From positions 29,857 to 93,856 of the forward strand of contig QVRM01002463.1 of assembly GCA_003439945.1 (NCBI GenBank): a DNA stretch of 64,000 bases, read 5' to 3'. Source of the stretch: Dermanyssus gallinae. Taxonomy: Eukaryota; Arthropoda; Arachnida; Mesostigmata; Dermanyssidae. Both the position numbers and the translations under genes were made by a program. Every line of letters begins with the position of its first letter. The stretch's first letter is position 1. Shown piece after piece: positions 24,652-36,458 of the stretch. Under the pieces are notes generated by a model. The model made no database searches. It was not told where the DNA came from and was given only the letters and a program-made list of their open reading frames with translations.

Positions 24652-24719
24652 TTTGCATACAGTATTATATAATGCTTATTTATATTCATAAATAAGCAAT
24701 ATGTAATACTGTATGCAAA
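24652..24719. repeat. Near-perfect 32-base-arm hairpin
   Basis: Arms 24652-24683 and 24688-24719 are inverted copies around a 4-base loop ('attc'). They differ at two positions, one of them a G/T-type wobble. Each arm begins 'tttgcatacagtatta'. There is no coding potential. It could be a small transposon palindrome or a structured RNA gene. Confidence 0.9.
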
Positions 24720-24756
24720 CATGTGGTTTATACATACATTGATATACAAAATGTAG

Positions 24757-24779
24757 TATATATATATATATATATATAT
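24757..24779. repeat. (TA)n microsatellite
   Basis: A 23-base alternating TA run, 37 bases downstream of the hairpin at 24652. Confidence 0.95.
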
Positions 24780-25311
24780 TCACGGTACGATATTTGCTCC
24801 AATTCTAGTCCTAAAATGCAACTTTGTATTTTGAAATGATTTCTGTTCATATTTGTAAACGCTTTGTTGACTCAACAACGCCATACGCATATCTATATAA
24901 AATATTTAAATCTTGAAATTAGAATGCCAGAAGTCTTAGAACCAGAGACCGTTCACATTATGGGAGAACCAGTATTTTTCACGTATAATTCAGTATTTTT
25001 TACACAATGATTAGGAACTTCGTTTTGGCTACCTCAAAAATATCCTCCGGAAGATAGTGTCCGCGTTGTACATGGACTGTGTAAATTTTTCACGTAAGTC
25101 CAGTCGCTTCATTGTGTTTCAACAAGTTCACAGGGAGCTTATAATAAGCAACTACTTCTGTTGTAGCATCATCAAACAGCATTTATTGTATGTAGGGAGT
25201 CGCTGGCCTGCGGTCCGCTCCATGCGCTGCCGCCTTTCTTCCGCCATATTTGCAATCGTCATTTTTACCATTTAACTGTCTTAGTGGACAAGCAGATATG
25301 ATCATCCAAAT

Positions 25312-25730
25312 GAAATCGAGCGGTGCGGATTTGTTTTCTGTACGTCTGTGAAAAAGATCTTAGGATCTTTCTTTTATTAACTTTAACTAAATCTAACTTT
25401 GTGCAAGCAGGTAGGTGCCCTGACTTGCAGTGAATCGTCGAGCTTAAAAAGATAAAATCGGGTTGTGAGGTCAACGCTACTACTGTCGCCACCAGCGGCT
25501 TCATAACGGTCGGTCACCTAGTTCCGGTTTAGAAATCAAATGGTGCGGACGTGTTTTCTGTAGGTCTGTGAAAAAAATTCTAGAATCTTAGTACTAGCCA
25601 AAATTAGTGAACTTTGTGTTTGCAGGTAAGTGCCTTGACTTGCAGTGAATGATTGAACTTCGAGATTGTGAACATTATTGGAACGTCTAAGATGAAATCA
25701 TGTTGTGAGTTCAACGCTACTGGCGCCACT
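25312..25730 (+). repeat. Diverged tandem duplication (~220 bp period)
   Basis: Unit 1 (25312-25493) and unit 2 (25532-25729) share 'tttctgta-gtctgtgaaaaa', 'cttgcagtgaat' and 'tcaacgctact' in the same order, with about 25-30% divergence and a small insertion in unit 2. They directly precede the LINE-like ORFs that begin at 25882, so they may be promoter monomers of a LINE 5' region. Confidence 0.8.
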
Positions 25731-25881
25731 GGGGTGTGTGAAAGAGTGACATAAACTTATATCAACAGATTGTGTAGTATAACATGCAGATATATAGCGG
25801 ATGTGTAGTTGCAGAGTATCTAGTGTAGCACATCTAGCTGAGTGTTGACCTAGTACCGAATATAGTATAGCAGATTAGAAA

Positions 25882-26260
25882 GTGATAGCAGCGCAACTAT
25901 ATAAATTGGGTAAAGGTTCGCCAACTCTCAGGTGGAGCCAGGCAATAGCCAACGAGAAGCAACAACCGATGGGGCAGACTGAAGACAAATGTAGGATAGA
26001 AAGGGAGGAGAACAAGTCCGAGACCGGTAGCGGAGAAATGTATCACGCGGAGATTGACGGGCAGTCGGAAGTTTAAAGGAGGAGGAGAGAAAAGAGACAG
26101 AACAACAAAGATTCTAAAAGAGTTTATGGAAAAACGACTCGAGAACGCCGTCCTGACTTTAAAGCAACAAATAGAAAGCTTAGCACGTCCTGTCACAAAG
26201 AAGAAGATTAAAGAAAAAAAACAAAAGGTCCCAAAACTACTAAATAAACTATTAGCGTAA
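25882..26260 (+). pseudogene. Putative LINE ORF1, charged coiled-coil type
   Basis: Two overlapping frames (25882-26073 and 26054-26260) encode Lys/Glu/Gln-rich sequence, including 'EFMEKRLENAVLTLKQQIES' and a Lys-rich tail, consistent with one broken coiled-coil protein. It lies between tandem upstream repeats and + strand RT relics (26.5-27.8 kb), where LINE ORF1 is expected. No zinc knuckle or RNA-recognition motif is visible. The function rests on position and composition only. Confidence 0.4.
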
Positions 26261-26539
26261 ATATAGGATAGAGGAATAAATTAAGCGCCTCAATACAAGG
26301 AAGACAACACTATAGTAGAAGTTAAAGAAACTCAAAACGGATAAAACAGAGCAGCATAGAAACAAATGCGAAAATGGGAAAAGGAAATCCAGGACCGAAC
26401 GAGCAGTGCTGTGTTCCGCGAGAGGACAAAGTGGTAGCGCAAACTGAGGAGTAAATCAAAGAAGGAGTAACACTTAAGGGACAGGTAAATGTATCGAAAC
26501 GGGAACGGGCGTGTAAGCTAAGCAAACAAAACAAGATTA

Positions 26540-27795
26540 CTTAGGCAGACCCTATCGTCCCGAGCGGTGTCCACGTCAGGGTAGTCTCGAAGAGGTCTGC
26601 CTCGGATAAAGTTCTGCTGGGGAAGCTCGCGTCGCAATGCCGCTCAGTCTCGGTGGTAGACGGATTAAACGCCGGATAAACCGTTTTGCTTACGAATAGT
26701 GAAGGTATAGAGCTATTGGCAGTTCAGGCAAGACGGCGGTGGCTCAACGCTGCTTGGTTGTGGGGGTGTAGTGGACCCGAAAGACCCCCTGGAATTAGTA
26801 GCCTAGTTATGCTACAAGCCGTAATTGAGAAGGCTATCAAGCTTGGAGGTATAACGGAGGCACCACTGGTACACGTCACAGAGGATAGGCGAACAAAATC
26901 CCTAAGAGCTCTAGAAATCTCTTGCAGGAAGACCGGCAGAGTCTGCAGAAATCGGTGGGTGCAAAGACGCTAATGTTGAAGGTAGAGGACAGTAAAACCT
27001 TTGCAGAGACCCTCCGGGGGCTTAGAGAACCCAACTTACGCACAATATATACGAGGAGATGCTGACTGATGTAAAAACTTGACATAGCGGTCCTAGGCAA
27101 GAGGGCGTGTATTAGGACGTAAACCTGTCTGGGTAGAATAAACCGAATGGGAGCCGGGCCGGACAAGGCAGACTTGGGATTGGCTAAGGTCGAGCGGTGG
27201 CCGACGATATTCCAGACTTTGACCAACGGACTGCTTAGATAAGGGCTATGAAAAAAGCAAGCCTTGTACTAGACCCAGAAACAAAACAGGCCCCTCGGCC
27301 TGTAGGTCCGTCTGCCACCTCGACACCTTGGGGAAGATCCTAGAGATCGTTTTGACCAATAGGTTGAACGAGGAAATCGAAACCAGAGAAGCTTTATTAG
27401 ACGCTTGTATGAAAATGAAATACCATTAAAAATGCCTTCAACACGGTGAACTGGAAGGCAGTCGTACACGCGTTGAAGCGAAAGGCAATACCTAAGTACC
27501 CCTGCCGAATAATTTCATCCTACCTGGATGAACGAGGTCTGGTAAAACGGCCCTACAGGAGACAGCCAACAAACCTTTATTGATGGTGAGGGAGCAGATG
27601 GACCGCAATTATCTGACGCTTGCATCGCATAAGACCGCGGCGCTGTATCGGAAAGGCCAGAAGAAGACAAAGGTAGTTTGCCTTATGATGGCGAACAGTG
27701 ACGAAGTGGTCTCTGGTATGACTGTGGCAGCTGTCCGGATCTGTTTCGAGGCGATAAATTGAATGTGGTCCTTGTTTAGTGTGAACATTCATGAG
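26540..27795 (+). pseudogene. R1-like LINE ORF2 relic with deleted catalytic core
   Basis: Scattered frames give 'LGKILEIVLTNRLNEEIE' (about 27325-27385), 'NAFNTVNWKAVVHALKRK' (about 27427-27480) and 'IISSYLDERGL' (about 27510-27545). These match the R1-clade RT before and after motif 3. The sequence then jumps to 'REQMDRNYLTLASHKTAALY' (about 27585-27645), the region normally found after the YADD box. The palm segment carrying the template-grip motif and YADD is missing, so the element is internally deleted. 'aataaa' near 27870 may mark its 3' end. Confidence 0.7.
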
Positions 27796-28586
27796 GGTGG
27801 TTATATTTTGTCTGTCTTTATGTTATTGTTTGCACTGAGCACCTATTAGGTGTCATTTTTTGTTTCTAATAAAGTGGTTTATATAAATAACCTGGACCAG
27901 AGCCCCTAGCTAAGTGATGTAATCTGTTCTCGTATTTGCTTCTGTTGTCTGGTATTCTCATCTGTTTGTTGTCGTATAATAGAGCAGCTGCCAATGTGTG
28001 TATTAGAATGACTGTAGCACGTTAGTTCATGGTTTAAGTTTTTGAGTTTCTTAGCTTGAGAGTGCCATGTTGGCGTGCTCTGGTTATATATCGGTAACCC
28101 GACCTGTGTTTTTCTTGTATTTCACGTCCAACCAAGTGCCTCCTTTAGGATAAAATAAACTATCATTTACTATGTGCATTGATATCGAAAAGGTAGAACA
28201 TTTGAACAGTACATAAGTGTCACAAAACATAAGTGTTGATGCAGTGACGCATGTTACATTGTCCTTCTTCATTTTCTTTGCAACACAATTGACGTGTGGG
28301 TACCACGATAGATTTCTCGAAATCGCCGTTTCTATGTATTTAATCGTACTGATTTGTTTGACTGAGGGGCAAAGACATTATATAGAGCTGGTGAGAACCA
28401 GATGGTTATGTAGTTTTGTACAGTTCATGAGTGCTATCGCAAAACGACTTCGGAGTTCAAACTGTATAACCATAGTTTTACTGTGACTTACTACATGTAT
28501 GTTTCGTTTCATTCACATTACGATGCTACTTAGACTTACTCGAAAGAGAGTTTCGTGCATGTTTTTGTATAAGCCGGAAATGTTTG

Positions 28587-29345
28587 AGTGATGACCCGAG
28601 ACCAGACTAGGTAAACACGGTACTTACGGCCGAACTCGTCAACAAGGTGAACGAGGTGGCAAGAAGTGATCGGCGTGTTACAATGCAACTGTTGGCAGTC
28701 ATGGTGTTGGCCAGCCTTACAACAGTGTGGACAATTGTGGACGACAAATTAGGCGGAAGGCGTGCGCGCAGTGTGTTCCGAAGGAGTTCAGCGAACCGTA
28801 AAAGGAACTGCCCATCGCGCTAGCACGGCAACGCTTGTTCCGGTGTCATGAATACCCTTCTTTTTGGAGCTGATCGTTACTGGTGGCGAGAGTTGGAGCG
28901 GGACAGCATGCAATGGAAGCAAGCGTCGTCTCCCCGCTAAAAGATCAAAGCTCCGCCCTCAGCAGGCGAGGTGATCCTCATCGTCTTTTTCCACGTTCAA
29001 GGTCCGATAATCATCGACTTAATTGAACACGGAGAAGCATTACCAGTGACGTCCTATGTGAGACACTCCGAAGCCTACGCAACTCCATCTAGAAAAGACA
29101 GTCTGGGCTGCTCACGGAGGGAGTAATTCTGCTCCACGAAAACGTGTGTTCACAAGTCTCCAGGGTCACACAAATTGTTCTGGGTAAGTAAGACGCAGCT
29201 CCTATCGCCCGGACATGTCGCGATGTGACTTCAATCAGTTTGATTCGCAAAAACATCTAAAAAAGAGGCGCTTTAACTCGGACCATGAACTGAAGAACTG
29301 GCTATTACTCTGAGAACAGGGAATCGTTTGCTACAGTAGGGTAGT
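28587..29345 (+). pseudogene. Decayed mariner transposase (DD34D-like), catalytically dead
   Basis: Frames in order give 'SDDPRPD', 'TAELVNKVNEVARSDRRVT' and 'ASLTTVWTIVDDKLG' (28587-28770), the second helix-turn-helix and linker of classic mariner transposases. Further on is 'IVTGGESW' (about 28873-28896), where the usual 'TGDETW' has its first catalytic Asp changed to Gly. 'GVILLHENVCSQVSRVTQ' (about 29120-29175) has the second Asp changed to Glu. The third is 'CDFNQFDSQKHLKKRRFNSD' (about 29224-29284), with Asp kept. Many stops and frameshifts separate the blocks. The first ~60 residues are absent. This is a much older mariner than the one at 15.8-17.1 kb and of a different subgroup. Confidence 0.85.
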
Positions 29346-30959
29346 TGAGTTCAGGTCTCTGATGGTTTCTTTTTAATAAAGACTTTAGCTATTCCCACAG
29401 TGTCGTTTCCTACCTTTTCATTTGAACACTTCTTCTACTGGCGAGAACACGCATCCTTAAAAACTAGAACTTCGCAGCTTGGCAGCTGAGAGAGTAAACC
29501 CAAGAGCAGCTCTAATTGGTTGATGAGCATTAAATATTTAATAAATGTACCCCAAATTTTGAATTGTTTTTGTAAACATAAAGATAAAGAATATGTTTCA
29601 TTTTCGTAGTTTTTTATGCATATGTAACCCTTCTTGAAAATTAGCGGTTGAAAAAGATTAATTGGAACTGACACATCGTACTGCAGAATTATAACTATGT
29701 CCTTCTCAAAACATATACATCCACACATAATTATATGAACAATTATCTCTCAGAAGTTTATTGTTATGTGAGTAAAACTAGAACTATATGGGTGCGATAT
29801 GAATTAATAAGTCAGTGTTAATGACAAAGGTACGCGCAAAACGATGAATGTGCGTTGAGCCAGGAATGTTGATTTCGAGAAAAGAATAATTGCAATTTCA
29901 AGAGGAGCGTTCAGGTTATACTAGTATATAACTTATTGCATATAATATATCATAGTAATTCGCTAATCGAACAAGTTTCCTAAGAAATAATATATGCATG
30001 GTAAGAATCGCAGACAATTAACTGCGTACAAGACATGCCTTGCGATAGTGGTTCAAAAATCCACAATTGCCACAAAGAACCCGTGCCCGTGTTACCTTTG
30101 TGACTGAAATATTTAAACTCATGGCAGTAATCTGAGACGCATTTAGCATTTAAGGGTCTTGTGTTAAGATTAATTTATGTCGGGCATGCTCCTTTATAAA
30201 CTCTGAGAATATATCTTGATTATGCTTCTATGAACAATTGTAAGTATCTTTTTATGCTAATCGGAGGTCACTCATATCCGGTATTATCAGCTGTTTTTAA
30301 ACATGTTTATATAGTGGCTTGTAAGTTATTTTAGTGTTATTGTGTTTTTGATTAATGGATTGTGATAGCCCTGCAGTGCAGCATAAGGGAATAATATAAT
30401 TGTATTCAAATCACATAAAAGTATTTTGCTTGATATATATTGCTCTACATAAACAGACATTTGGTTAGTATTTTAAGATCGCGGCAATCTTATTTCGAGG
30501 TTATTCACCCTCGTATAGTCATAGTGTTGCAGCGACAATATCACGGTAGCTAGGAGAATTCTTTACAAGCTTTAGAAACCCTCAGCTCTTAGAGACCTGA
30601 TATTTCTGAGGGCTGCCCAAATAAGATAGTAGGCTCAATGATTGCCCCAATAAAATAGCAAGCCTGGCGTTTGTCCGAATAGATTAGAAATTTCGTAAGA
30701 TCCGTAAGAACAAAACAAGAGAGAGCAAATAAGTTGGCCCAAGAACACTTATTTTTTAGAGCCCACGTAAAAATGTGGGGGACCCACATTGATAAATCGA
30801 TTTTACCATACGCGAGTCAAGTAAGAAGTTGATGTGCTTTGCGGTCTGCAGTTTTCGACCCCAGGACAGGATCGGAAAATGGCGAAATAAAGACAAACAG
30901 TGGACAACAAAAATGCAAAAATATTGTGTCTTTCGGCTTCGTCTGGGCTGCAGCTGGCG

Positions 30960-30990
<31 letters not shown>

Positions 30991-31460
30991 TGCGTCTGGC
31001 AGCCTCAACATATTTGGTAGAGGTTCAGACTCCCGCAACTCCCCATTGACGTAATAAAAGATAATCCCGTAAAATCAAAATTAAAACTGAATTTAATAAT
31101 GATTTCATGCCTCCGCGCAGCTGCTACTATGCGCCAAGCAAAATGCCCGACTATGGGTCAAATGCAGCCGCATCTCTCAGTCGAGCAACATACGAAATGA
31201 TTCTGTACAGACGGCATTTTCAACGTGTTCATATCTAGAATTAAAGAACATTTTTTAAGGAGGTTGTTTTTTATTCTAGACTATCCTCCGTCCCTTACGG
31301 GCTTGGAATTTATCCTGAGGTATATCTTCAATGCACCGAAGGCCGGACATGTTACGATATCTCGGGTTTCCCCAACAGTCCTTGTGGCAGCATGGCCGCT
31401 GACTCTCAGCAGAATGGTTTATCATCTATTCTCAATGAGAATCGCTCAAAGAAAATTCGA
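29346..31460. other. AT-rich sequence, no recognisable gene
   Basis: Only short unsupported ORFs. A (TA)n run lies at 30960-30988. Confidence 0.55.
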
Positions 31461-31541
31461 TCAGCAACAGGGATCGAACCGGCGACATCCCGGTAGATGA
31501 CAATCATCACTAGCGCACTAGTCCCCTAAACCCCGCCGCCA
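31461..31541 (-). repeat. tRNA-like sequence (tRNA-derived SINE head or tRNA pseudogene)
   Basis: On the minus strand an A-box-like 'ggtttaggggactagtgcgc' (31513-31532) is followed about 33 bases later by a perfect B box, 'ggttcgatccc' (31470-31480). These are the internal RNA polymerase III promoter elements in tRNA spacing. The ends do not pair into a clear acceptor stem, so a SINE or pseudogene is more likely than a working tRNA gene. Confidence 0.6.
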
Positions 31542-31739
31542 CAATAACGTGTTCATATTTATGAGGAAATAACAACAGACAGTACAGTTGGTAAAAATGT
31601 TACTTACACGATCAGAGTCGCGGATGAAATGATGCAAAAAATAACGCTAATTGCTAGACAACCAAACTACCAAACAACCAAAGGAAGTTCATTATCTGGT
31701 AGTAAAGCCGAGAACAAGTGTAAAGCAATAGGTCGATAC

Positions 31740-33291
31740 TAGAACCCTCAACCCCAATCTGCTTGTTGAGCACTCTGGCCAAAAAAGCTGGATGGAGGAT
31801 CGACTTATATGGAGAGTCGACTGAGGACTTTTGCCGAGGAGCACGGGCTGTTATCAGCGATGCAGTTTGGGTTCCAAAAGCATAGGTCTGTTCTGTCGGC
31901 ATCCATAAAGTAGTGGCAAAAGCCGAACTTATTAAGGGGTCGACCCGGAAGATCAGGGATTTGTTCCTGGTGGTGTTGCTGAATGTAAAAAATGCGTTCA
32001 ACAGTATCCCGTGGAAAGTGGTTCTGAAGACGCTTCAACGAAAGAACGTCCCTCCGTATCTGGTACGGTTAGTTTCCGATTACCTGAAAAATAGGACGGT
32101 CGAAAACGGGCGCATTAAGGTGGAAATGACTGCCGGAGTGCCGCAGGGTTCAATCATTGGACCACTCCTCTGAATTCTGGCATACGATGACGTCCTAGAC
32201 ATTCAGCATCTTCCACCGGGAGTAAAATTACTCGCCTACGCGGATGATCTTGCTGTGACCGTCAGAGCCAGGACCAAGATGGAGCTAGTGACATACGCCA
32301 ATATTGCGCTAGCGGATATCGATAGATGGATGAGAGGTGCCGGCCTAACACTCGCCCCCCAGAAGAGTAAGGCGATTCTACTCATCGGGAAAAAGAAATG
32401 CGACCCTTTGAAGCCTACGCTGTCCGGCGAAACATTGAGCTAAAAGATACGGCAAATTACCTGGGTATACATCTGGACCGGGGACTGCGGGGAACCCTAT
32501 ATGTGAAAATGGCGGCCGCGAAAGGGCAAAAGGCGGCTAATGACATTGCCCGCCTGTTACCCAACTCGCCTGCCCCAGAGATAGCCAACGGAGACTACTG
32601 ATGTCCGTGTCCGAGTCCATCCTCCTTTTGGCTTGCCAGTCTGGATGTCGCCTACAATGAACACATATGCTACGACGAAGCTCTTGAGGAAGGTTCAGCG
32701 GATCGGTGTCTTTTGCATCATTCGGGGGTATCGCACCATCAGTACGGCGACCTCGCTCGTACTAGCAGAGACAGTGCCCCGGCGCCTATGGAATGACCTA
32801 GCTAAGCAACCCGAACAAGAACGCGAGGTAACACTCGATCGGTGGCAGAAGGAGTGGGACAGTATCCCGGACGGACAACCAGGAGCGCCTGTGGGGAACT
32901 TTATTCCGAACATCCGCCGATGGATGAATCGTCCCGGGGGTCGTCTTACTTACCATTTGACCCAGGTTTTCACGAGTCATGGCGATTTCCAGGTGTATCT
33001 AAACCAGATAGGAAAGGTTGCCTCAACGCATTGTTTGTATTGTGACGAGGTGGACTCTCCGGAACATACGATCCTGAGATGCGCCGCATGGCCCGAAACC
33101 TGACGAGGCATACCCAGAAAGCACACTCTGGGAGAGCTAGTCGCACACATGCTCACGTCGGTCAACAATTGGGACGCGGCTGCAAAGCCTATTTAACGTA
33201 TTATGAAGGCCAAGGAAGATGCCGGAAGAAGAAGACTAGTGGAAAGCATAAGAGAGTCGCTTGCACCACGCGACTCCGCAAGCAGGACATA
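31740..33291 (+). pseudogene. R1-like LINE ORF2, RT domain to C-terminal zinc motif
   Basis: From a 5'-truncated start the frames run through 'MQFGFQKHRSVLSAS' (about 31860-31905), 'KNAFNSIPWKVVLKTLQRK' (about 31990-32045), 'AGVPQGSIIGPLL' (about 32133-32170), 'LLAYADDLAV' (about 32230-32258) and 'GLTLAPQKSKAILLIGKKK'. A C-terminal zinc motif follows: C-x2-C-x7-H-x4-C ('CLYCDEVDSPEHTILRC', about 33034-33084). The frame closes at TAA 33289-33291 after a Lys/Glu/Arg-rich tail. It is damaged by one TGA in place of the Trp codon after the template-grip motif (32171) and by two compensating frameshifts (near 32400 and before 32633). Catalytic Asp residues are kept. This is the best preserved LINE in the window. 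Confidence 0.9.
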
Positions 33292-33614
33292 ATGATTTAA
33301 AGCTCCCGAGACTTCCCCACCGCCTGTGCGTAGTTACTCTTCTCTGTCAAATATCCCGCAGGCCGGAGGGTCATCTTAAGGGGGATACATATATGTAGGC
33401 ACTGTCGTACATGTATGTAGGGTTTTAGTGGGTTTTGCCTTAAGCCTACGGCCTGACTCTTGCCAAGCGCCAATGCTTGCTGGTGAGACTTGCTGTTTGG
33501 TGGCTGAGTCTTACACTGTCTAAGTGTGAGCATGTTCTGAGGACAGCCAATTTCTGTATGCATTTGCTCAGTCGTGCGTAAATGTATTTTAACCCTTAAC
33601 CCCCTAAAAAAAAG
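33292..33614 (+). other. Probable 3' UTR and A-run of the R1-like LINE
   Basis: Non-coding sequence follows the ORF2 stop and ends in a short A-run (33606-33613) after 'ttaacccttaaccccct'. The end point is inferred from the A-run; no target-site duplication could be identified because the 5' end is undefined. Confidence 0.45.
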
Positions 33615-34400
33615 ATCCCTCATCGTAAGCTTAATTCAGGACAGGCTACTGAAAACTGTGTTCAAAATAGAGGAAGTGACAATAGGCTCTTCTTAGGCCA
33701 CTACATTATCTGGACTATCAGGCGACGTATATATATATTTATAATTTTCAAGCCATAAATATTCGGTCATTTTAAAGTTATCAAATAGTATCACCGGGTA
33801 CCCATAGAACAAAAAGTCTCTATAAAAGTACATAGAGCGCGAATGGGGACTTCCATCGAGTCATACATAATGCTTGATCTCTCTCTCTCTCTCCAGATAA
33901 CATCTATATTAAAACTTAATCGCTGTCACATTTAACGCGTGTGTGGTCAAATATTTGCCCATTTCGAATAGCTCATAGAGGACGGCAGATCCTGCAGAGC
34001 GTTCTGAAAAATAAATTGAGAAATAAATTATTGCATCTGTGTCAGAAGCACTATTTAGTTTTTAATGCTCCGAACTTATCGAACTGCTTTCTCTACTGCT
34101 AGATTAAAAGCTGCCTGAATCACGGCTAGGTGTGCGTAATTATTAATGCCAGTTACATTGCAAGTTTATTCCGATTTTCAGGAAGCATGGATACACACTA
34201 AATCAGTCGAAACATTTTACTTTAGCTAGCCCCGTCAGCGAAACACATTGCACCCTACGACTAACCGAGTCCTACTCTGCTGCCTTACAGTATCTAGAGA
34301 TATACGCAAACGTCGGCTGTTAGAAACCTGTGCAGAAATCGTACTGATATCCATTCAATATGTATGGCGTTATGGACTGTATACGCCTACCACATTGGCT

Positions 34401-34468
34401 GATTCCGTGCAAAGTTCTCAACGACGATAGACCTCGCTTATATTACAACGTTAAGAACTTTGCACGGG

Positions 34469-34471
<3 letters not shown>
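34401..34471. ncRNA. 71-base hairpin with 23-base arms, pre-miRNA-like
   Basis: Arm 34401-34423 ('gattccgtgcaaagttct' and onward) and arm 34449-34471 ('aagaactttgcacgggatc' at its end) pair over 23 positions with one mismatch and one G/T wobble. The loop is 25 bases. Arm and loop lengths fit a microRNA precursor, but transcription is unknown. The hairpin abuts the (TA)n tract at 34472, so a small transposon palindrome is the main alternative. Confidence 0.45.

Positions 34472-34535
<64 letters not shown>
34472..34535. repeat. (AT)32 microsatellite
   Basis: A 64-base uninterrupted AT run, directly after the hairpin. Confidence 0.98.
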
Positions 34536-34538
<3 letters not shown>

Positions 34539-35520
34539 TTTTATGCCTTTCGACCTCCGAGACAGGATTACGGTCTGTTTTTTTATGATATTGTTTTAAT
34601 AGTTCTGTATGTTTATACGAAATTTAAAATGTGCATAAGCTTGTTGCTTGCCTGATATAGTTTCGCCTAATCACATATGGCCATCAGTGGCAGTTGGTAA
34701 GTTAGCAATATTTGCTTGCAAATAAAAAGTTCAAAGTTTGTGTACTTTATCATAAGATAGTCGTCATGCAATTCGTGAACCAATAGTGCTGACAATAACC
34801 GTTTTTTCCGCTGCTTTTTACGTTCCAAACTATGCTTAAAGCTGGCGTTTGGCCGCAATGATATGCCAATTCTAGAGCTGTGCTGTGGACATCAAATTTT
34901 AAACATTCGCAGGAATTTGCATATAGGGTAATTTGCCAGTGCAAAAAAGGCTACAATTATTTGTGTATTTATTAAAATTATCACACTTGAATATATTACA
35001 TTATGATTATGATCTATCTTGCATTGCCTGTTTAACGCATTTACAGTAGACACTCTAAATTGCAGTTTTATATTAAAGCCTAGGGTAATACTGGGACAGA
35101 ACCGTATTTTACTCGAACAATTAAATATATTAACTATTTATTTATAAATATCACCGAGTCCTGATTTTAATATTGGGCGCGCCATCTATCGGGCAGCAAC
35201 CGACCGAAGAACCGACCAACAATTAGCAACATATCCCGATGTAGTGCAGAGTTTATCTTACGTAAATTTAGTAGTTTGAGCGTAGTTTGTACTGCATGCA
35301 ATTGTTTAAAGAAGTGTATCCCCTTCATACATCACACAATATTACCGCTCATGACTTGGTTATGCAAGGTAGTTTTCAACGAAAAATTACGACATGTTTA
35401 GGACAGCTTCTGACCCACCCAGGCAATTCCAGTTTATACTAAACTTATTTGGGCTTTATTCGCCAGCAAATGAGATAACCAGAGCAATGTTCAACTAGAT
35501 TCACAATTTAGGAGAAATAA
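34536..35520. other. No recognisable gene
   Basis: AT-rich sequence; no domain-bearing ORF. Confidence 0.55.
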
Positions 35521-35523
35521 TTC

Positions 35524-35597
35524 TACCCGAGGAGGACGACTCGATCCCACGCATGCCAACGCCTCAGTTCTGTAACCGGGCGTTAGCCGTCCAAGGT
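35524..35597 (-). repeat. tRNA-like sequence
   Basis: On the minus strand, an A-box-like 'tggacggctaacgcccg' (35577-35593) is followed by a B-box-like 'gggatcgagtc' (35538-35548) at tRNA spacing. It is a weaker match than the copy at 31461, so a degraded tRNA-derived SINE is likely. Confidence 0.45.
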
Positions 35598-35849
35598 GTT
35601 AAGTTATAGAGTTCAGTAGAAGCATATATGTATATGTCTTCTCGTGTCTTTTGGGCTACTAACAGTTGTGTCGTTCCTCCGGATACAGCTACATACATCT
35701 GAAATTGACGCTCGAAGGTGTTTGTAAATGTCCTACCAACGCTAGACAGAGAAGAAATTCACTTGAACTCGTCTGTCTTTTTTTTGCATGGCCGGACGTG
35801 GTAGAAGCTAACAATGACAGAATTGTGCTACTTTACTTCAGTGTTACCC

Positions 35850-36275
35850 TATGCCGATCTTTTTCTCTCTCACTCTATACGTCTCGCCTGTCGTTTGTGT
35901 CAATGTTTCTCTCTCTCGCTTCCTCTTTGCATCTCTCTATCTCTTCCGGTTGAGTCGTACTGCTTCTTCGTTTGCTTTTGTTGTTGCTGTTGTTGTTGTA
36001 CGTCGCGCTGAGGGCATTGCTCGACATCAATAGCGGCGGCCACGGCGACGGCAATAAGTGAAGTCGTGCACCTCACCACCGCCAGCTGCCCGGTCTTCAG
36101 CTGGCTTGTTCTACTACGTCGGCCTATTATTGTTGTCGAGGGAACGGCAAAGCCGCCGCCTCCTCATTCGGCTATCCTTTTTTTTCTACTCGCTAGCTGG
36201 CGAGAAGGCGCTCGGTCGAAGGCGTTCAGGACCGAATGACACGACACACCAAACAACGGCCACATGGAGAGGGAT

Positions 36276-36320
<45 letters not shown>

Positions 36321-36413
36321 TATATATATATATATATATACAGATATATATATACATATATATATATATATACAGATATATATATATATATACAGATATA
36401 TATATATATATAC

Positions 36414-36458
<45 letters not shown>

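Noticed and set aside
31461..31541. Functional tRNA gene
   Set aside because: Internal promoter boxes are good, but the acceptor ends do not pair and no clear anticodon stem was found; called tRNA-like instead.
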